Positions 18,389 through 27,699 of a stretch of DNA of 64,000 bases are shown here, piece by piece. The first letter of the stretch is position 1. The number at the start of each line of letters is the position of its first letter. Below the pieces are notes generated by a model, which saw only the letters and a program-made list of their open reading frames with translations, did not search any database and was not told where the DNA came from. The position numbers were made by a program, and so were the translations under genes. This DNA is from Turicimonas muris (lineage in GTDB: Bacteria; Pseudomonadota; Gammaproteobacteria; Burkholderiales; Burkholderiaceae_F): positions 310,001 to 374,000 of the forward strand of contig NZ_NHMP01000001.1 of assembly GCF_002221595.1 (NCBI RefSeq), given 5' to 3'.

Positions 18389-19039
18389 TTAGGGGATCTG
18401 AAAACGAATTAGCTCGCTCGGATTGCGCATGATTAAATCGGCTCCCCACTCTTCAATCGGATTGGTTTTTCCGAGATATCCCCATTGGGCGGCAATGCTA
18501 AAGCACTCAGCAGAGTTGGCTGCCGTAATATCGCGTTTATCGTCGCCGCAATAAATACCCTTGGTGATGTCTTTACCGACTTTTTCTGCCGCGTAAATCA
18601 AGGGCAGAGGAGAGGGTTTTCTTTCCGGAAGCGTGTCTCCGCACACGACCACATGAGGATGGATTCTCAATGCCTCGATAAGCGGATAAGTAAAACGTTC
18701 ATGTTTGTTGGTAACCACACCCCAAACGATCGAATTATCGTCAAACCAGTTCAAAACTTCTTGCACTCCGGGGAAGAGGCCGCTGTGGTCAGCTAAATGA
18801 TCCTGGTAGTAATCTAAAAACTCCTTGACTATCTCTTCATAATCCGGAGAGCCCGGATCCATGTCAAAGGCGGCTTTAATCAAACCTCTGGCTCCGCTGG
18901 AGGCGGTCACCTTGAGTTTATCGTAGGGGACGGGAGGGAGGCTTCTTACCAGGCGCAAATGATTGGCCGCTGCTGCAAGGTCAGGAGCAGAATCAACCAA
19001 CGTACCGTCAAAGTCAAAAAGAAAGATTTCTGGAGTCAT
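18389..19039 (-). CDS. gph: Phosphoglycolate phosphatase (HAD family)
   Basis: A 216-aa HAD hydrolase that would remove 2-phosphoglycolate formed in DNA repair. Motif I is FDFDGTLVDSAPD with the Asp nucleophile and Asp acid; motif II is GVVTNKHE; the Lys is in the PERKPSPLP region; motif IV is YCGDDKRDI. The length and the cap insertion match Gph. It lies just downstream of the OmpA-family gene in the same direction, a known Burkholderiales neighbourhood. In many relatives ubiG lies between these two genes; here only about 44 bp separate them, so ubiG is missing from the locus. Confidence 0.85.
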   Translation of the reverse strand: MTPEIFLFDFDGTLVDSAPDLAAAANHLRLVRSLPPVPYDKLKVTASSGARGLIKAAFDMDPGSPDYEEIVKEFLDYYQDHLADHSGLFPGVQEVLNWFDDNSIVWGVVTNKHERFTYPLIEALRIHPHVVVCGDTLPERKPSPLPLIYAAEKVGKDITKGIYCGDDKRDITAANSAECFSIAAQWGYLGKTNPIEEWGADLIMRNPSELIRFQIP

Positions 19040-19083
19040 AAAAATAAAGGGACCCGGAGGTCCCTGTACGCATTAGTTATGCA

Positions 19084-19722
19084 TTACTTTGCTGGACGTG
19101 TACCAACAACTTCGATAACAGCGCGGCGGTTAGGCTGCAAGCAGTTGATCAACTGTTGGAATGTCTTGATTTCGCCAGCCTTGGATGGGTTCGGGCAATC
19201 AACAACCGGATCAGCCTGACCTTTACCTTCAGCGTGGATGCGGGCAGCTGGAACACCGTTTTCAGCCAAGAAAGCCTTAACAGCGTTAGCACGGCGATCA
19301 GAGAGCTTCAAGTTGTAAGCAGCACCGCCGATACGGTCAGCATAGCCGTTGATCATAACAACGTCGAGGTTCAAACCAGCCATACGGCTTGTGAGTTCCT
19401 TGAGCATTGCCTTGCCTTCAGGTTTAAGAACAGCTTTGTCGAAAGCGAAGAGTGTGTCAGCAGAAAGGACAACTTTTTCAGCGCCGGCTTCACATTTGAT
19501 GATGTCTGTATCGCAGTCGCAGTTCTGGCCGAGAGCGCCCTGAGCTTCAGCAAGAGCAGGTGTCCAGTAACCAGTGCGAACGCACAAACCGTAGGCTGTC
19601 TTCAATGTCTTGCCAGCGGCCTGAACGTAAGGATTTGCAGGCGCATCAGCTGAACAAACTACTCCGGAAGCAGCCATTGCGAGGGAAGCAATAAGCATTC
19701 CGATTTTTGTCTTTGTATTCAT
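19084..19722 (-). CDS. ompA: OmpA-family outer-membrane/peptidoglycan-binding protein
   Basis: A 212-aa exported protein from the second of two adjacent ATGs (19722; AGAGGA upstream at good spacing). The signal peptide is KIGMLIASLAMAASGVVCSA. The C-terminal domain is the OmpA-like peptidoglycan-binding fold: VMINGYADRIGGAAYNLKLS followed by DRRANAVKAFL, then RIHAEGKGQADPV. There is no room for an eight-strand barrel, as in the short OmpA proteins of Burkholderiales. Extra Cys residues (NCDCDTDIIKC) may form disulfides. The position between gyrA and gph matches the order common in the group. Confidence 0.88.
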   Translation of the reverse strand: MNTKTKIGMLIASLAMAASGVVCSADAPANPYVQAAGKTLKTAYGLCVRTGYWTPALAEAQGALGQNCDCDTDIIKCEAGAEKVVLSADTLFAFDKAVLKPEGKAMLKELTSRMAGLNLDVVMINGYADRIGGAAYNLKLSDRRANAVKAFLAENGVPAARIHAEGKGQADPVVDCPNPSKAGEIKTFQQLINCLQPNRRAVIEVVGTRPAK

Positions 19723-19764
19723 CATTTTCCTCTTTGATGCAGATAAAACAACATGATACGGCAT

Positions 19765-20318
19765 TTTTATAGGGAACGGCCGTAATCAATATCGAGTGTA
19801 CCAAACGGCGCACTAAATTAGCCGCCCATAGTATCTCACACTCACTATTTTGCCACGACATAGCGTTTCTTTCCGAGAGTCGCGCCTCCGTTCCGTGAAT
19901 TTCGAAAATTACTGTTGTTTCTAAACAACAGTAAAATTTTCCATCCAAAACATCTTGTTTGTAATTGTGTACTAACGAAACATTTTGGATCTGCTTCGAC
20001 CTCCAAAACGGGCAACGCTTGAGAAGCACCTATGCCGAAAACAAAAGAGTCAGCACTATTTTTGATGCCAACTAACGGAAACGGATTGTAACGCTTTTGG
20101 AAATTAAAAGTAGCAATTATGTTTGTTGGCAAATAGGAAGAAAAGTGATATTAGAGTCTTAATTCCTTGAATAGGAAGAAGATTCTTTCACAAAGAGCTG
20201 TTGTTGCGCCTAGTAAAGTTTTGCTTCCGAAAAACTGTTTCGAAAGTCCCTTTGCGAATAATTTCCACTTTATAAAAATGCTCGAATTGAAGGAATTCGA
20301 TTCAATATTTGAAATCAT
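19765..20318. other. Intergenic region between ompA and the orphan HigA
   Basis: About 550 bp without a convincing gene. It must hold the ompA promoter on its left side. It also contains a perfect hairpin, TTACTGTTGTTT (19909-19920) and AAACAACAGTAA (19923-19934), followed on the plus strand by AATTTT. The hairpin could be a terminator or part of a small RNA. Short open frames here have no ribosome site or recognisable product. Confidence 0.6.
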
Positions 20319-20606
20319 TTAGGCGTCATAAGGCCGAATCTTTTCTATCTCTTCTTCCAATTTCTCTTTTGCTTTTTGAATGTCGTAGATCATTTGAGCT
20401 TGCAGCCAAAATGAGTCATCAAGCCGAAAGAATTTGGAAAGCCTTAAGCCTGTGTCTATAGAGATAGCTCTTTTGCCTTGAATAATCTCGCTGATTCTTG
20501 TCTGACTGATTTTTGTCTCTTTAGCCAGTCGGTAAGCCGTGATTTTGAGTGGTTCTAAGAAAGACTGCTTCAAAATAATTCCTGGGTGAACAATTCGACT
20601 ATTCAT
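20319..20606 (-). CDS. higA: HigA-type antitoxin without an adjacent toxin
   Basis: A 95-aa XRE-family DNA-binding protein of the HigA/VapI group. The start HPGIILKQSFLEPLKIT is the family hallmark. The helix-turn-helix is AYRLAKETKISQTRISEIIQGKRAIS, and the C-terminal WLQAQMIYDIQKAKE helix is also typical. HigA normally neutralises the mRNA-cleaving HigB toxin encoded just upstream, but no higB or remnant is seen on either side. It may be a solitary regulator or act on a toxin elsewhere. A second, complete HigBA pair with a different HigA is at 45130-45734. Confidence 0.88.
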   Translation of the reverse strand: MNSRIVHPGIILKQSFLEPLKITAYRLAKETKISQTRISEIIQGKRAISIDTGLRLSKFFRLDDSFWLQAQMIYDIQKAKEKLEEEIEKIRPYDA

Positions 20607-20621
20607 AAATACTTACTCTTA

Positions 20622-20643
20622 ACGATACTATCGTAAGACGATA
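20622..20643. promoter_or_regulatory. Probable HigA operator
   Basis: ACGATA-C-TATCGT (20622-20634) is a perfect palindrome, and a further ACGATA half site follows at 20638-20643. It lies 16 bp upstream of the orphan higA start, where autoregulatory operators of HigA proteins sit. Confidence 0.6.
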
Positions 20644-20703
20644 TTATAAAAATAAAATAATGCTATTTTTGAGCGATTTAAAGGCTTATCTAAATTAAAA
20701 TCT

Positions 20704-20722
20704 ACAGATTCACTATATCTGT
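20704..20722. promoter_or_regulatory. Inverted repeat upstream of gyrA
   Basis: ACAGAT and ATCTGT form a perfect 6-bp inverted repeat with 7 nt between, 25 bp before the gyrA start. The surrounding TATATCTGTATATAA is AT-rich and probably overlaps the gyrA promoter. Confidence 0.4.
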
Positions 20723-20746
20723 ATATAAGTTAGAAGGAATATTTAG

Positions 20747-23476
20747 ATGGCCAAGTCACCTAAAGATAAAGACGATATCCGCGACATTCTCGAGACTCAT
20801 TACGAGAAAGTAAATCTGACCGACGAGATGCAGACCTCGTATTTGGATTACGCCATGAGCGTGATCATGGGACGTGCTCTGCCGGATGTCAGAGACGGCT
20901 TAAAGCCGGTTCACCGCCGTGTGCTTTATGCCATGAGCGAGCTCGGCAATACTTACCGCAGTCCGTATAAAAAGTCAGCTCGTGTGGTCGGTGACGTCAT
21001 CGGTAAATACCATCCTCACGGAGATGCAGCTGCGTACGAAACTATTGTCCGTATGGCTCAAGACTTCTCCATGCGCTACTGCACAGTCGACGGGCAAGGC
21101 AACTTCGGTTCGGTTGATGGTGACAGCCCGGCTGCTCAGCGTTATACCGAAGTCAGAATGACCCGCATCGCTTCCGATATGCTTGCGGGCATTGATCAAG
21201 AGACTGTTGACTTCGTGCCAAACTACGACGCCAGCGAAGTGGAGCCGACCGTTCTTCCGACCCGAGTGCCTACACTCTTGATTAACGGTTCTGCTGGTAT
21301 TGCCGTTGGTATGGCCACCAACGTTCCTCCTCATAATATTGTTGAAGCCATTAATGCTTGTCTTTTAGTACTTGACCGTCCTGACTGTACCATCGATGAA
21401 ATCATGGAATTGCTGCCGGCTCCTGACTTCCCGACAGGCGGCATCATTTACGGGTTAGGCGGCATCCGCGAGGCCTACAGAACCGGCCGTGGCAAAGCTA
21501 TTATCCGTGCCAAGACGGAAATTGAAGAAATCGAAGGCACCGACAGAGAAGCCATCATCGTTAAAGAAATTCCGTATCAGGTTAATAAGAGTCAGATGTT
21601 GGAAAAAATCGCCCAGCTCGGTTCAGAAAAGAAGATTGAGGGCATTTCTTTCGTTCGTGATGAATCCGATAAAGACGGTATTCGTGGTGTTATCGAATTA
21701 AAGAGAGGCGCTAATACAGAAGTTGTCCTTAACAATCTGTACAAAATTACGGAATTGGAAAGCAGCTTCGGCATCAACTTAGTTGCCTTGGTCGACGGCC
21801 AACCTAAGCTTCTTAATATCAAAGAAATCATCGAGGCTTTCATCAACCACCGCTGGGAAGTTACGACCCGTGCGGCCTTGTTCCAGTTGAAGACGGCACG
21901 CTCCAAGATTTATCTCTTAGAAGGCCAGGCTGTTGCATTGGCAAACATTGATGAATTTATCGAGGTGATTAAGACAAGCGCTAACGGAGCCGAAGCCGAA
22001 GAACGATTGCTGTCTAGATCTTGGCCGTCTGCTTTGGTGGGAGAACTTATTTCCAGAACCAAACTCGAGCCGAAGTATTTCCGCCCGGAAGGCGAAGACT
22101 TAACCAAGGGGTTGCAGTCTGACGGCACATACTACTTAACCAGTGCGCAGGCCAAGAATATTCTGCAGTTAAGACTGCAGACTCTGACCGGCTTAGAACA
22201 TGAACGCATCGAAAAAGATTACGCAGAATTGGCTGAAGAGATTCATCAATTGGTCACCTTGCTCAACAACCGCGATTTGATGCAGCAGAAGATTGCCGCT
22301 GATTTGCGTGAAGTTCAAGAAAGCTACGGAGATGCCCGCAGAAGCGAAATCGTTGCCGACGCCAAAGACTTCAAGACTAAAGATTTGATTCCGCTTCGCG
22401 AAATGGTCGTTACCATGACCGACACCGGCTATATCAAGAGTCAAGCTTCCGCCGAATACCGTGCTCAAAAAAGAGGCGGTCAGGGCAGAAAAGCTACCGA
22501 GGTTAAAGAAGGAGATATCATCAGCAAGCTCTTCGTTGCCACGACACACGATGTTCTTCTCTGCTTCACCGATAAGGGCAGAATGTTCTGGCTCAACGTT
22601 TGGGACTTGCCGGAAGGTTCTTCCAACTCCAAGGGCCGTCCTATCGTCAACCTTCTCGAACTTAACGACGAAAAAGTTTCCGTGGTTCTTCCGATTTCCG
22701 ACGAGGACTTCCAAAAAGACTTGTATGTATTTATGGCAACAGCCAACGGTACAGTCAAGAAGACGCCGATCAGCGATTTCAAGAATCAGAGAAAGGCCGG
22801 CATTATCGCCGTCAACCTTGTTGAAGGCGACTATCTTATTGGGGCCGCTATCACCGACGGAGTTCATGATGTCATGCTGTTTAACGATGAAGGTAAGGCA
22901 GTGCGCTTTGCCGAAGAAGATGTCCGAAGCATGGGTAGAACCGCCACTGGCGTTCGCGGCATGAGATTGGAAGGGGACTCGAAGGTTATTGCCATGCTTG
23001 TTGCTCAAGAAGACGACGTAACTGTTTTGACTGTGACCGAAAACGGCTACGGCAAACGTACTCCTATCAATGACTACACCCGTCACGGCCGCGGAACTAA
23101 GGGGATGATTTCCATCCAAACCAGCGAAAGAAACGGTAAAGTCGTGTCCGCCTTGCTCGTCAACGACAATGATGAAATTATTCTGCTCAACTCTGCTGGC
23201 AAACTGGTCAGAACCAGAGTTAATGAAATCCGCGTGATGGGAAGAAACACTCAGGGTGTCCGCTTAATTTCCATGGATCAGGGCGTCACAGTTATCGGTG
23301 TAGAACGCGTCACGGAAAACGATGACGGCGCTGCTGAAGACGAAACTAAGCAGCTCGAAGCCGAAGCCGTTGCCGAAGAAAAAGAAAAGCAGGAAGAAAT
23401 CCAGAAACGCGATGATGAGATCATTGCCGGTGAAATCATCGAAGAAATCGATGACGAGGAGAAAAAGGATGAATAG
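20747..23476 (+). CDS. gyrA: DNA gyrase subunit A
   Basis: The breakage-reunion subunit of gyrase (909 aa), which introduces negative supercoils with GyrB. The N-terminal winged-helix domain holds the catalytic Tyr133 in [10 protein letters not shown]. The GyrA box appears as QKRGGQG near 573. The C-terminal beta-pinwheel repeats are followed by an acidic tail ([11 protein letters not shown]). In the quinolone region, [12 protein letters not shown] (about 89-100), the position of E. coli Ser83 is Ala94 and that of Asp87 is Glu98. AGAAGGA precedes the ATG. The stop overlaps serC by 8 nt, so it heads the aromatic/serine operon as in other Burkholderiales. Confidence 0.98.
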   Translation: MAKSPKDKDDIRDILETHYEKVNLTDEMQTSYLDYAMSVIMGRALPDVRDGLKPVHRRVLYAMSELGNTYRSPYKKSARVVGDVIGKYHPHGDAAAYETIVRMAQDFSMRYCTVDGQGNFGSVDGDSPAAQRYTEVRMTRIASDMLAGIDQETVDFVPNYDASEVEPTVLPTRVPTLLINGSAGIAVGMATNVPPHNIVEAINACLLVLDRPDCTIDEIMELLPAPDFPTGGIIYGLGGIREAYRTGRGKAIIRAKTEIEEIEGTDREAIIVKEIPYQVNKSQMLEKIAQLGSEKKIEGISFVRDESDKDGIRGVIELKRGANTEVVLNNLYKITELESSFGINLVALVDGQPKLLNIKEIIEAFINHRWEVTTRAALFQLKTARSKIYLLEGQAVALANIDEFIEVIKTSANGAEAEERLLSRSWPSALVGELISRTKLEPKYFRPEGEDLTKGLQSDGTYYLTSAQAKNILQLRLQTLTGLEHERIEKDYAELAEEIHQLVTLLNNRDLMQQKIAADLREVQESYGDARRSEIVADAKDFKTKDLIPLREMVVTMTDTGYIKSQASAEYRAQKRGGQGRKATEVKEGDIISKLFVATTHDVLLCFTDKGRMFWLNVWDLPEGSSNSKGRPIVNLLELNDEKVSVVLPISDEDFQKDLYVFMATANGTVKKTPISDFKNQRKAGIIAVNLVEGDYLIGAAITDGVHDVMLFNDEGKAVRFAEEDVRSMGRTATGVRGMRLEGDSKVIAMLVAQEDDVTVLTVTENGYGKRTPINDYTRHGRGTKGMISIQTSERNGKVVSALLVNDNDEIILLNSAGKLVRTRVNEIRVMGRNTQGVRLISMDQGVTVIGVERVTENDDGAAEDETKQLEAEAVAEEKEKQEEIQKRDDEIIAGEIIEEIDDEEKKDE

Positions 23477-24533
23477 AGTTCTGAATTTTGCACCGGGGCC
23501 ATCCCCGCTGCCTCTTGAAGTTTTGTTGGAAGTCCAAAAGGAACTTCCCGACTGGAACGGTACGGGCATTTCCGTTTTGGAGATGAGCCATCGGAGTAAA
23601 GATTTTATGGGTATTTATTATGAAACCGTAAAGAATCTGCGTGAACTCTACGGCATCTCTGATGAATACGAAGTTTTGTTTGTGCAGGGTGGAGGCCACA
23701 TGGAATTTGCCATGGTTCCGCTGAATTTCAATTTCTACGGCACAGGCAACTATCTGGTCAACGGTGTTTGGTCTCAAAAGGCCTTCAAAGAAGCCGTTAA
23801 GCTCGGCAGTGCCGCTGAAGCTGCCCGCGTTGTCAACAGAGTGCCCAGACAAGATGAAATCGCGATGTCAGAAGAAGCAGGCTATCTTTATTACTGCTCC
23901 AACGAAACCGTCAACGGCATTCAATATCATTATGTGCCGCAGTCCGAGGCTATTTTAGTAAGCGACATGTCTAGCGACTTTTTGTCCAAGCCCGTCGATA
24001 TTTCCAAGTACGGATTGATTTATGCCGGTGCACAAAAGAATTTCGGTCCGGCAGGTCTCACCGTAGTCATAGTTAAGAAAGATTTGTTGGGCAACTGTTC
24101 ACCGACAACGCCCTCCATGCTGGATTACCTAACCTATGCTAATTCGGAGTCGATGTACAACACGCCGCCGACATTTGCAATTTATGTTTCCTGTTTGGTT
24201 TCCAGATGGCTTTTAGATCAGGGAGGCGTCCAAGAAATGCAGCGCCGCTCCGTTGTTAAGAGTTCCATGCTCTATGATGTGATCGATGGTTCGGCCGGTT
24301 TCTACACCAATAAAGTCGAAAAAGACAGCCGCTCTTTGATGAATGTAGTGTTTAATTTGGCTGATGAATCTCTCAATGATGAATTCCTCGCTAAGGCCAG
24401 AGAAAGAAACATCGTTAACATCAAAGGACACCGCATTGTCGGAGGCATGAGGGCTTCCTTGTACAACGCCGTGACGATTGAAGCGACTGAGAAATTGGCC
24501 GAGTTTATGAAAGATTTCAAGGCTTCTCACTAA
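23469..24533 (+). CDS. serC: Phosphoserine aminotransferase
   Basis: A PLP enzyme converting 3-phosphohydroxypyruvate to phosphoserine, also used in pyridoxine synthesis. The product is 354 aa from the ATG at 23469, which overlaps gyrA by 8 nt; an upstream in-frame extension inside gyrA is not part of the gene. The start [19 protein letters not shown] is typical, and the PLP lysine is in [12 protein letters not shown]. The phosphate-binding HRSKDF motif is present. Order gyrA-serC-pheA-hisC-tyrA-aroA is the conserved betaproteobacterial arrangement. Confidence 0.97.
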   Translation: MNRVLNFAPGPSPLPLEVLLEVQKELPDWNGTGISVLEMSHRSKDFMGIYYETVKNLRELYGISDEYEVLFVQGGGHMEFAMVPLNFNFYGTGNYLVNGVWSQKAFKEAVKLGSAAEAARVVNRVPRQDEIAMSEEAGYLYYCSNETVNGIQYHYVPQSEAILVSDMSSDFLSKPVDISKYGLIYAGAQKNFGPAGLTVVIVKKDLLGNCSPTTPSMLDYLTYANSESMYNTPPTFAIYVSCLVSRWLLDQGGVQEMQRRSVVKSSMLYDVIDGSAGFYTNKVEKDSRSLMNVVFNLADESLNDEFLAKARERNIVNIKGHRIVGGMRASLYNAVTIEATEKLAEFMKDFKASH

Positions 24534-24542
24534 GAGGTTCCA

Positions 24543-25679
24543 ATGTCTCAAGAATCTCAATCTACTGATAAAGAAATCCAGCCCCTGAGGGAAGAAATCA
24601 ATCAGATTGACGCTCGGATCGTTGAACTGCTGGATAAAAGAGCAAAGAACGCCAGAAAGATTGGAGAAATTAAGGGCAAAACCGACTCTCCCGTCTACCG
24701 TCCCGAGCGTGAAAATGAAGTCATTCTGATGGCTGTAAACCACAGTGATGGGACACTCAAGCCCGAAGGAATCTCCAGCATCTTCAAGGAGATTATGAGT
24801 GCATGCCGTTCTTTAGAAAAAAAGACGACCGTTGCTTTTTTGGGCCCTCGCGGAACTTTCAGCGAGATGGCGATGTTTAAGCAGTTCGGCCGTTCCATTC
24901 AAGGGATTGCCTGCGACCAGATTGAAGAAGTTTTCCGCGCAGTTGAAGCCGGTACCTCGCAGTTCGGCATCGTACCGATGGAAAACTCTACGGAAGGTTC
25001 GGTAAACCGTACCCTTGATGCTCTGCTGAGGACCAGCTTGTCAATTATCTCCGAAGTATCCGTCCCGGTTCATCATAACCTGCTGACAAAGTCCGGCACG
25101 CTCGAAGGCATCACCAGAATTTATTCTCATCCGCAGTCTTTAGGCCAATGCGTCGGATGGCTTAACAGCAATGTTCCAGATTTGCCGAGAATGTCTGCCT
25201 CAAGCAACGGAGAGGCTGCTAAAAAGGCATCGGAAGATCCGACCATTGCGGCCATTGCCGGTGAAACCGCAGCTGAAGCTTTTGGGTTGAAACCGGTCTT
25301 TGAACATATTCAGGACGATGCCGGCAACCGTACACGTTTTGTGGTATTGGCAAAGCAAGGAACCGAGCCTTCCAAGGCTCCGGTCAAAGACAAAACTTCG
25401 TTGATTATTTCCGTTCCTCATAAGGCCGGTGCGATTTACCATGCTTTAAAGCCACTTGATTATCACAATGTCTCGATGACCAAGTTCGAGAGCCGTCCGG
25501 CACGAAGCGGTACCTGGGAGTACTACTTCTATATTGATATTGAAGGACATTGCAAATCCCCGGACATCATCCGCGCCTTGGATGATTTGAAAGACGAATG
25601 CGCATTTTTTAAAAATTTAGGGTCTTATCCCATTGAACAGGATTTCGGACCGAAACACAATACCGGAGCAAAACTGTGA
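24543..25679 (+). CDS. pheA: Chorismate mutase / prephenate dehydratase
   Basis: A bifunctional enzyme making phenylpyruvate from chorismate. The N-terminal chorismate mutase (about 10-95) shows INQIDARIVELLDKRAKNARKIGEIK. The dehydratase domain (about 100-275) has GPRGTFSEMA, ENSTEGSVNRTLD and NRTRF. The C-terminal ACT domain has the ESRPARSGTWEY phenylalanine-sensing motif, so feedback inhibition is expected. The length of 378 aa is normal. It begins 9 nt after serC and its stop overlaps the hisC GTG start. Confidence 0.97.
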   Translation: MSQESQSTDKEIQPLREEINQIDARIVELLDKRAKNARKIGEIKGKTDSPVYRPERENEVILMAVNHSDGTLKPEGISSIFKEIMSACRSLEKKTTVAFLGPRGTFSEMAMFKQFGRSIQGIACDQIEEVFRAVEAGTSQFGIVPMENSTEGSVNRTLDALLRTSLSIISEVSVPVHHNLLTKSGTLEGITRIYSHPQSLGQCVGWLNSNVPDLPRMSASSNGEAAKKASEDPTIAAIAGETAAEAFGLKPVFEHIQDDAGNRTRFVVLAKQGTEPSKAPVKDKTSLIISVPHKAGAIYHALKPLDYHNVSMTKFESRPARSGTWEYYFYIDIEGHCKSPDIIRALDDLKDECAFFKNLGSYPIEQDFGPKHNTGAKL

Positions 25680-26776
25680 CCACTATTGCAACTTCTACTC
25701 CTGCATGGGTTCAAGCTTTAGACAAGTATGTTGCCAGTAAGCCGATTGAAGAATTAGCTGCTGATTTAGGGCTTGAGCCAAAAGAAATCATCATGCTTGT
25801 GGCCAATGAAAATCCTTATGGGATGTCTCAAAAGGTCAAAGATAAGATTGCTCACGCCGCATTGAACTTAAACCGCTATCCGGATGCCGACTCCTGCTAT
25901 CTGCAGAAAGCTTTGTCCAAGAAATACGGTCTGCCGCAAGACTGGTTTGTGGTTACCAGCGGTTCGAGCGAACTATTGGGTTTAACTGCTCAAACTGTTT
26001 TATCTGAAGGAAAGAATGCGATTATTCCGCAATACAGCTTTTCCTTGTATCCGATGGTTGCTAAACTTTGCGGGGCTGAGATCAGAGAGGTTCCGGCAAC
26101 AAGTGATTACAATGCCGACTTGCAGAGAATTCTTGAACAAATCGACGAAAACACTCGATTAATCTTCCTAACTAACCCCAACAATCCGACGGGTACATAT
26201 CTGTCTGAAAAAGAAATCATCGATTTCTTAGAAAAAGTTCCCTCTAATGTCGTCGTGCTCTTTGACGAAGCCTATGTTGAATTCTTGGAAAAAGAACTCC
26301 AGCCGGATTCATTGGAAATCGTTAAACGCTTCCCGAACGTGATTATTGCCAGAACCTTCTCTAAGGCTTATGGTCTGGCCGGCTGCCGCGTCGGTTACGG
26401 CATTGCTCAGCCGGAGTTGCTTGAGCTTATTAACCGTGTACGCCATCCGTTCAACGTGAACGATTTGTCTCAGCTTGCAGCTATCGCAGCCCTAGAAGAT
26501 CAGGAGTTCTTGGAAACAACGCTGAAAAACAATAGAGAAGGAATTGCACAGCTTGCTAAAGCTTTTGATGAATTGGGACTCTCCTACATGGGACTTCATT
26601 CCAATTTCATCACGGTCAAAGTCGGAGACGGGGCTAAGATTGTGGGAGAGCTTCTAAAGAAGGGCATTATTGTCCGCAAGATGAACTCTTACGATTTGCC
26701 TGAATGGATCCGAGTAACAGTCGGGACCAAAGAGCAAAACGAAAGATTTTTAGAAGAGTTGAAAGAGCTTCTGTAA
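25676..26776 (+). CDS. hisC: Histidinol-phosphate / aromatic aminotransferase
   Basis: A PLP aminotransferase of fold type I (366 aa), starting at a GTG that overlaps the pheA stop (GTGA). The PLP lysine is in RTFSKAYGLAGCRVGYG. NENPYG, NPNNPTGTYL and the C-terminal RVTVGTKEQN phosphate-binding arginine are present. In this operon the HisC2 paralog usually serves phenylalanine and tyrosine synthesis by transaminating phenylpyruvate or hydroxyphenylpyruvate, with histidinol phosphate a possible second substrate. Confidence 0.93.
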   Translation: MTTIATSTPAWVQALDKYVASKPIEELAADLGLEPKEIIMLVANENPYGMSQKVKDKIAHAALNLNRYPDADSCYLQKALSKKYGLPQDWFVVTSGSSELLGLTAQTVLSEGKNAIIPQYSFSLYPMVAKLCGAEIREVPATSDYNADLQRILEQIDENTRLIFLTNPNNPTGTYLSEKEIIDFLEKVPSNVVVLFDEAYVEFLEKELQPDSLEIVKRFPNVIIARTFSKAYGLAGCRVGYGIAQPELLELINRVRHPFNVNDLSQLAAIAALEDQEFLETTLKNNREGIAQLAKAFDELGLSYMGLHSNFITVKVGDGAKIVGELLKKGIIVRKMNSYDLPEWIRVTVGTKEQNERFLEELKELL

Positions 26777-26793
26777 GCAAGGAATCGTAAAGA

Positions 26794-27699
26794 ATGACAA
26801 AAATGGCAGTTATCGGCTTCGGTCTGATTGGCGGCTCAATGGCATTGAGCTGGAAGCAGGCCCGGTTGGTCGATGAAGTTATCGCTTGCGGACACCGGGA
26901 GGAAAGTCTGAAGCTGGCTAAGGAAATGGGAGCGGCCGACAGCTGGACCACTTCCATTCCGGAAGCCGTAAAAGACGCAGATATTGTTGTCGTGGCCGTG
27001 CCGGTCCAAGCGATGGAAAAGGTATTTTCTGATTTAGCAGACTATCTCAAGCCGGACGCAGTCGTCACCGATGTCGGTTCAACTCGCATGACGGTTATTG
27101 AGGCGGCCAGAAAAGGACTCAAAGAGAAGTTCTGCCAATATGCGCCGGGCCATCCTATTGCCGGCGGAGAACTGCCCGGCGTTGCTTACGCCACGAAGGA
27201 TTTATTCAACGACAAGTGGGTCATTTCTACGCCGACCGATGAAATGGATCCGGAGAAGGTTAAATTTATTGAAGATGCATGGACCAAAGCGGGCGCAAAG
27301 ATCAAAGTGATGTCGCCCGAACTTCACGATGCTATCTTCGCTTCGGTCAGCCATTTGCCGCACGTTCTTGCCTACGCATTGGTAGATATGATTAGCAAAG
27401 AAAAATATGCGAAAGAAAAGCTCGGTATGGCCGGGGCCGGATTCCGTGACTTCACCAGAATCGCTGCCAGTTCTCCGGCGATGTGGCGTGATATTTGCCT
27501 GAGCAACCGCACGGCGATATCCAAAGAGCTGAAGCGCTATAGACAAGGGCTTGAAGAACTTCAAGAAGCCATTGAAAACTCAGATGCGCAAAAGCTGGAA
27601 GCCTGCTTTGAAAACGCCATGAAGAACCGCAGAGGACTTGTGTTTTCTGCCAGTAAACAAGATCTAGGAAAAGACGATGGAAGAAGTAAGAGTCATTAA
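26794..27699 (+). CDS. tyrA: Prephenate dehydrogenase
   Basis: Oxidises prephenate to 4-hydroxyphenylpyruvate for tyrosine synthesis. The 301-aa protein has the Rossmann motif MAVIGFGLIGGSMAL at the N-terminus. The catalytic region contains GHPIAGGELPG and SHLPHVLAYAL, and GFRDFTRIAAS is near 230. There is no ACT domain. The last 23 nt overlap the aroA start, so translation is probably coupled. Confidence 0.95.
   Translation: MTKMAVIGFGLIGGSMALSWKQARLVDEVIACGHREESLKLAKEMGAADSWTTSIPEAVKDADIVVVAVPVQAMEKVFSDLADYLKPDAVVTDVGSTRMTVIEAARKGLKEKFCQYAPGHPIAGGELPGVAYATKDLFNDKWVISTPTDEMDPEKVKFIEDAWTKAGAKIKVMSPELHDAIFASVSHLPHVLAYALVDMISKEKYAKEKLGMAGAGFRDFTRIAASSPAMWRDICLSNRTAISKELKRYRQGLEELQEAIENSDAQKLEACFENAMKNRRGLVFSASKQDLGKDDGRSKSH

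Noticed and set aside
22193-23119. A 308-codon minus-strand frame opposite gyrA
   Set aside because: Antisense shadow of a conserved gene with no ribosome site or family.
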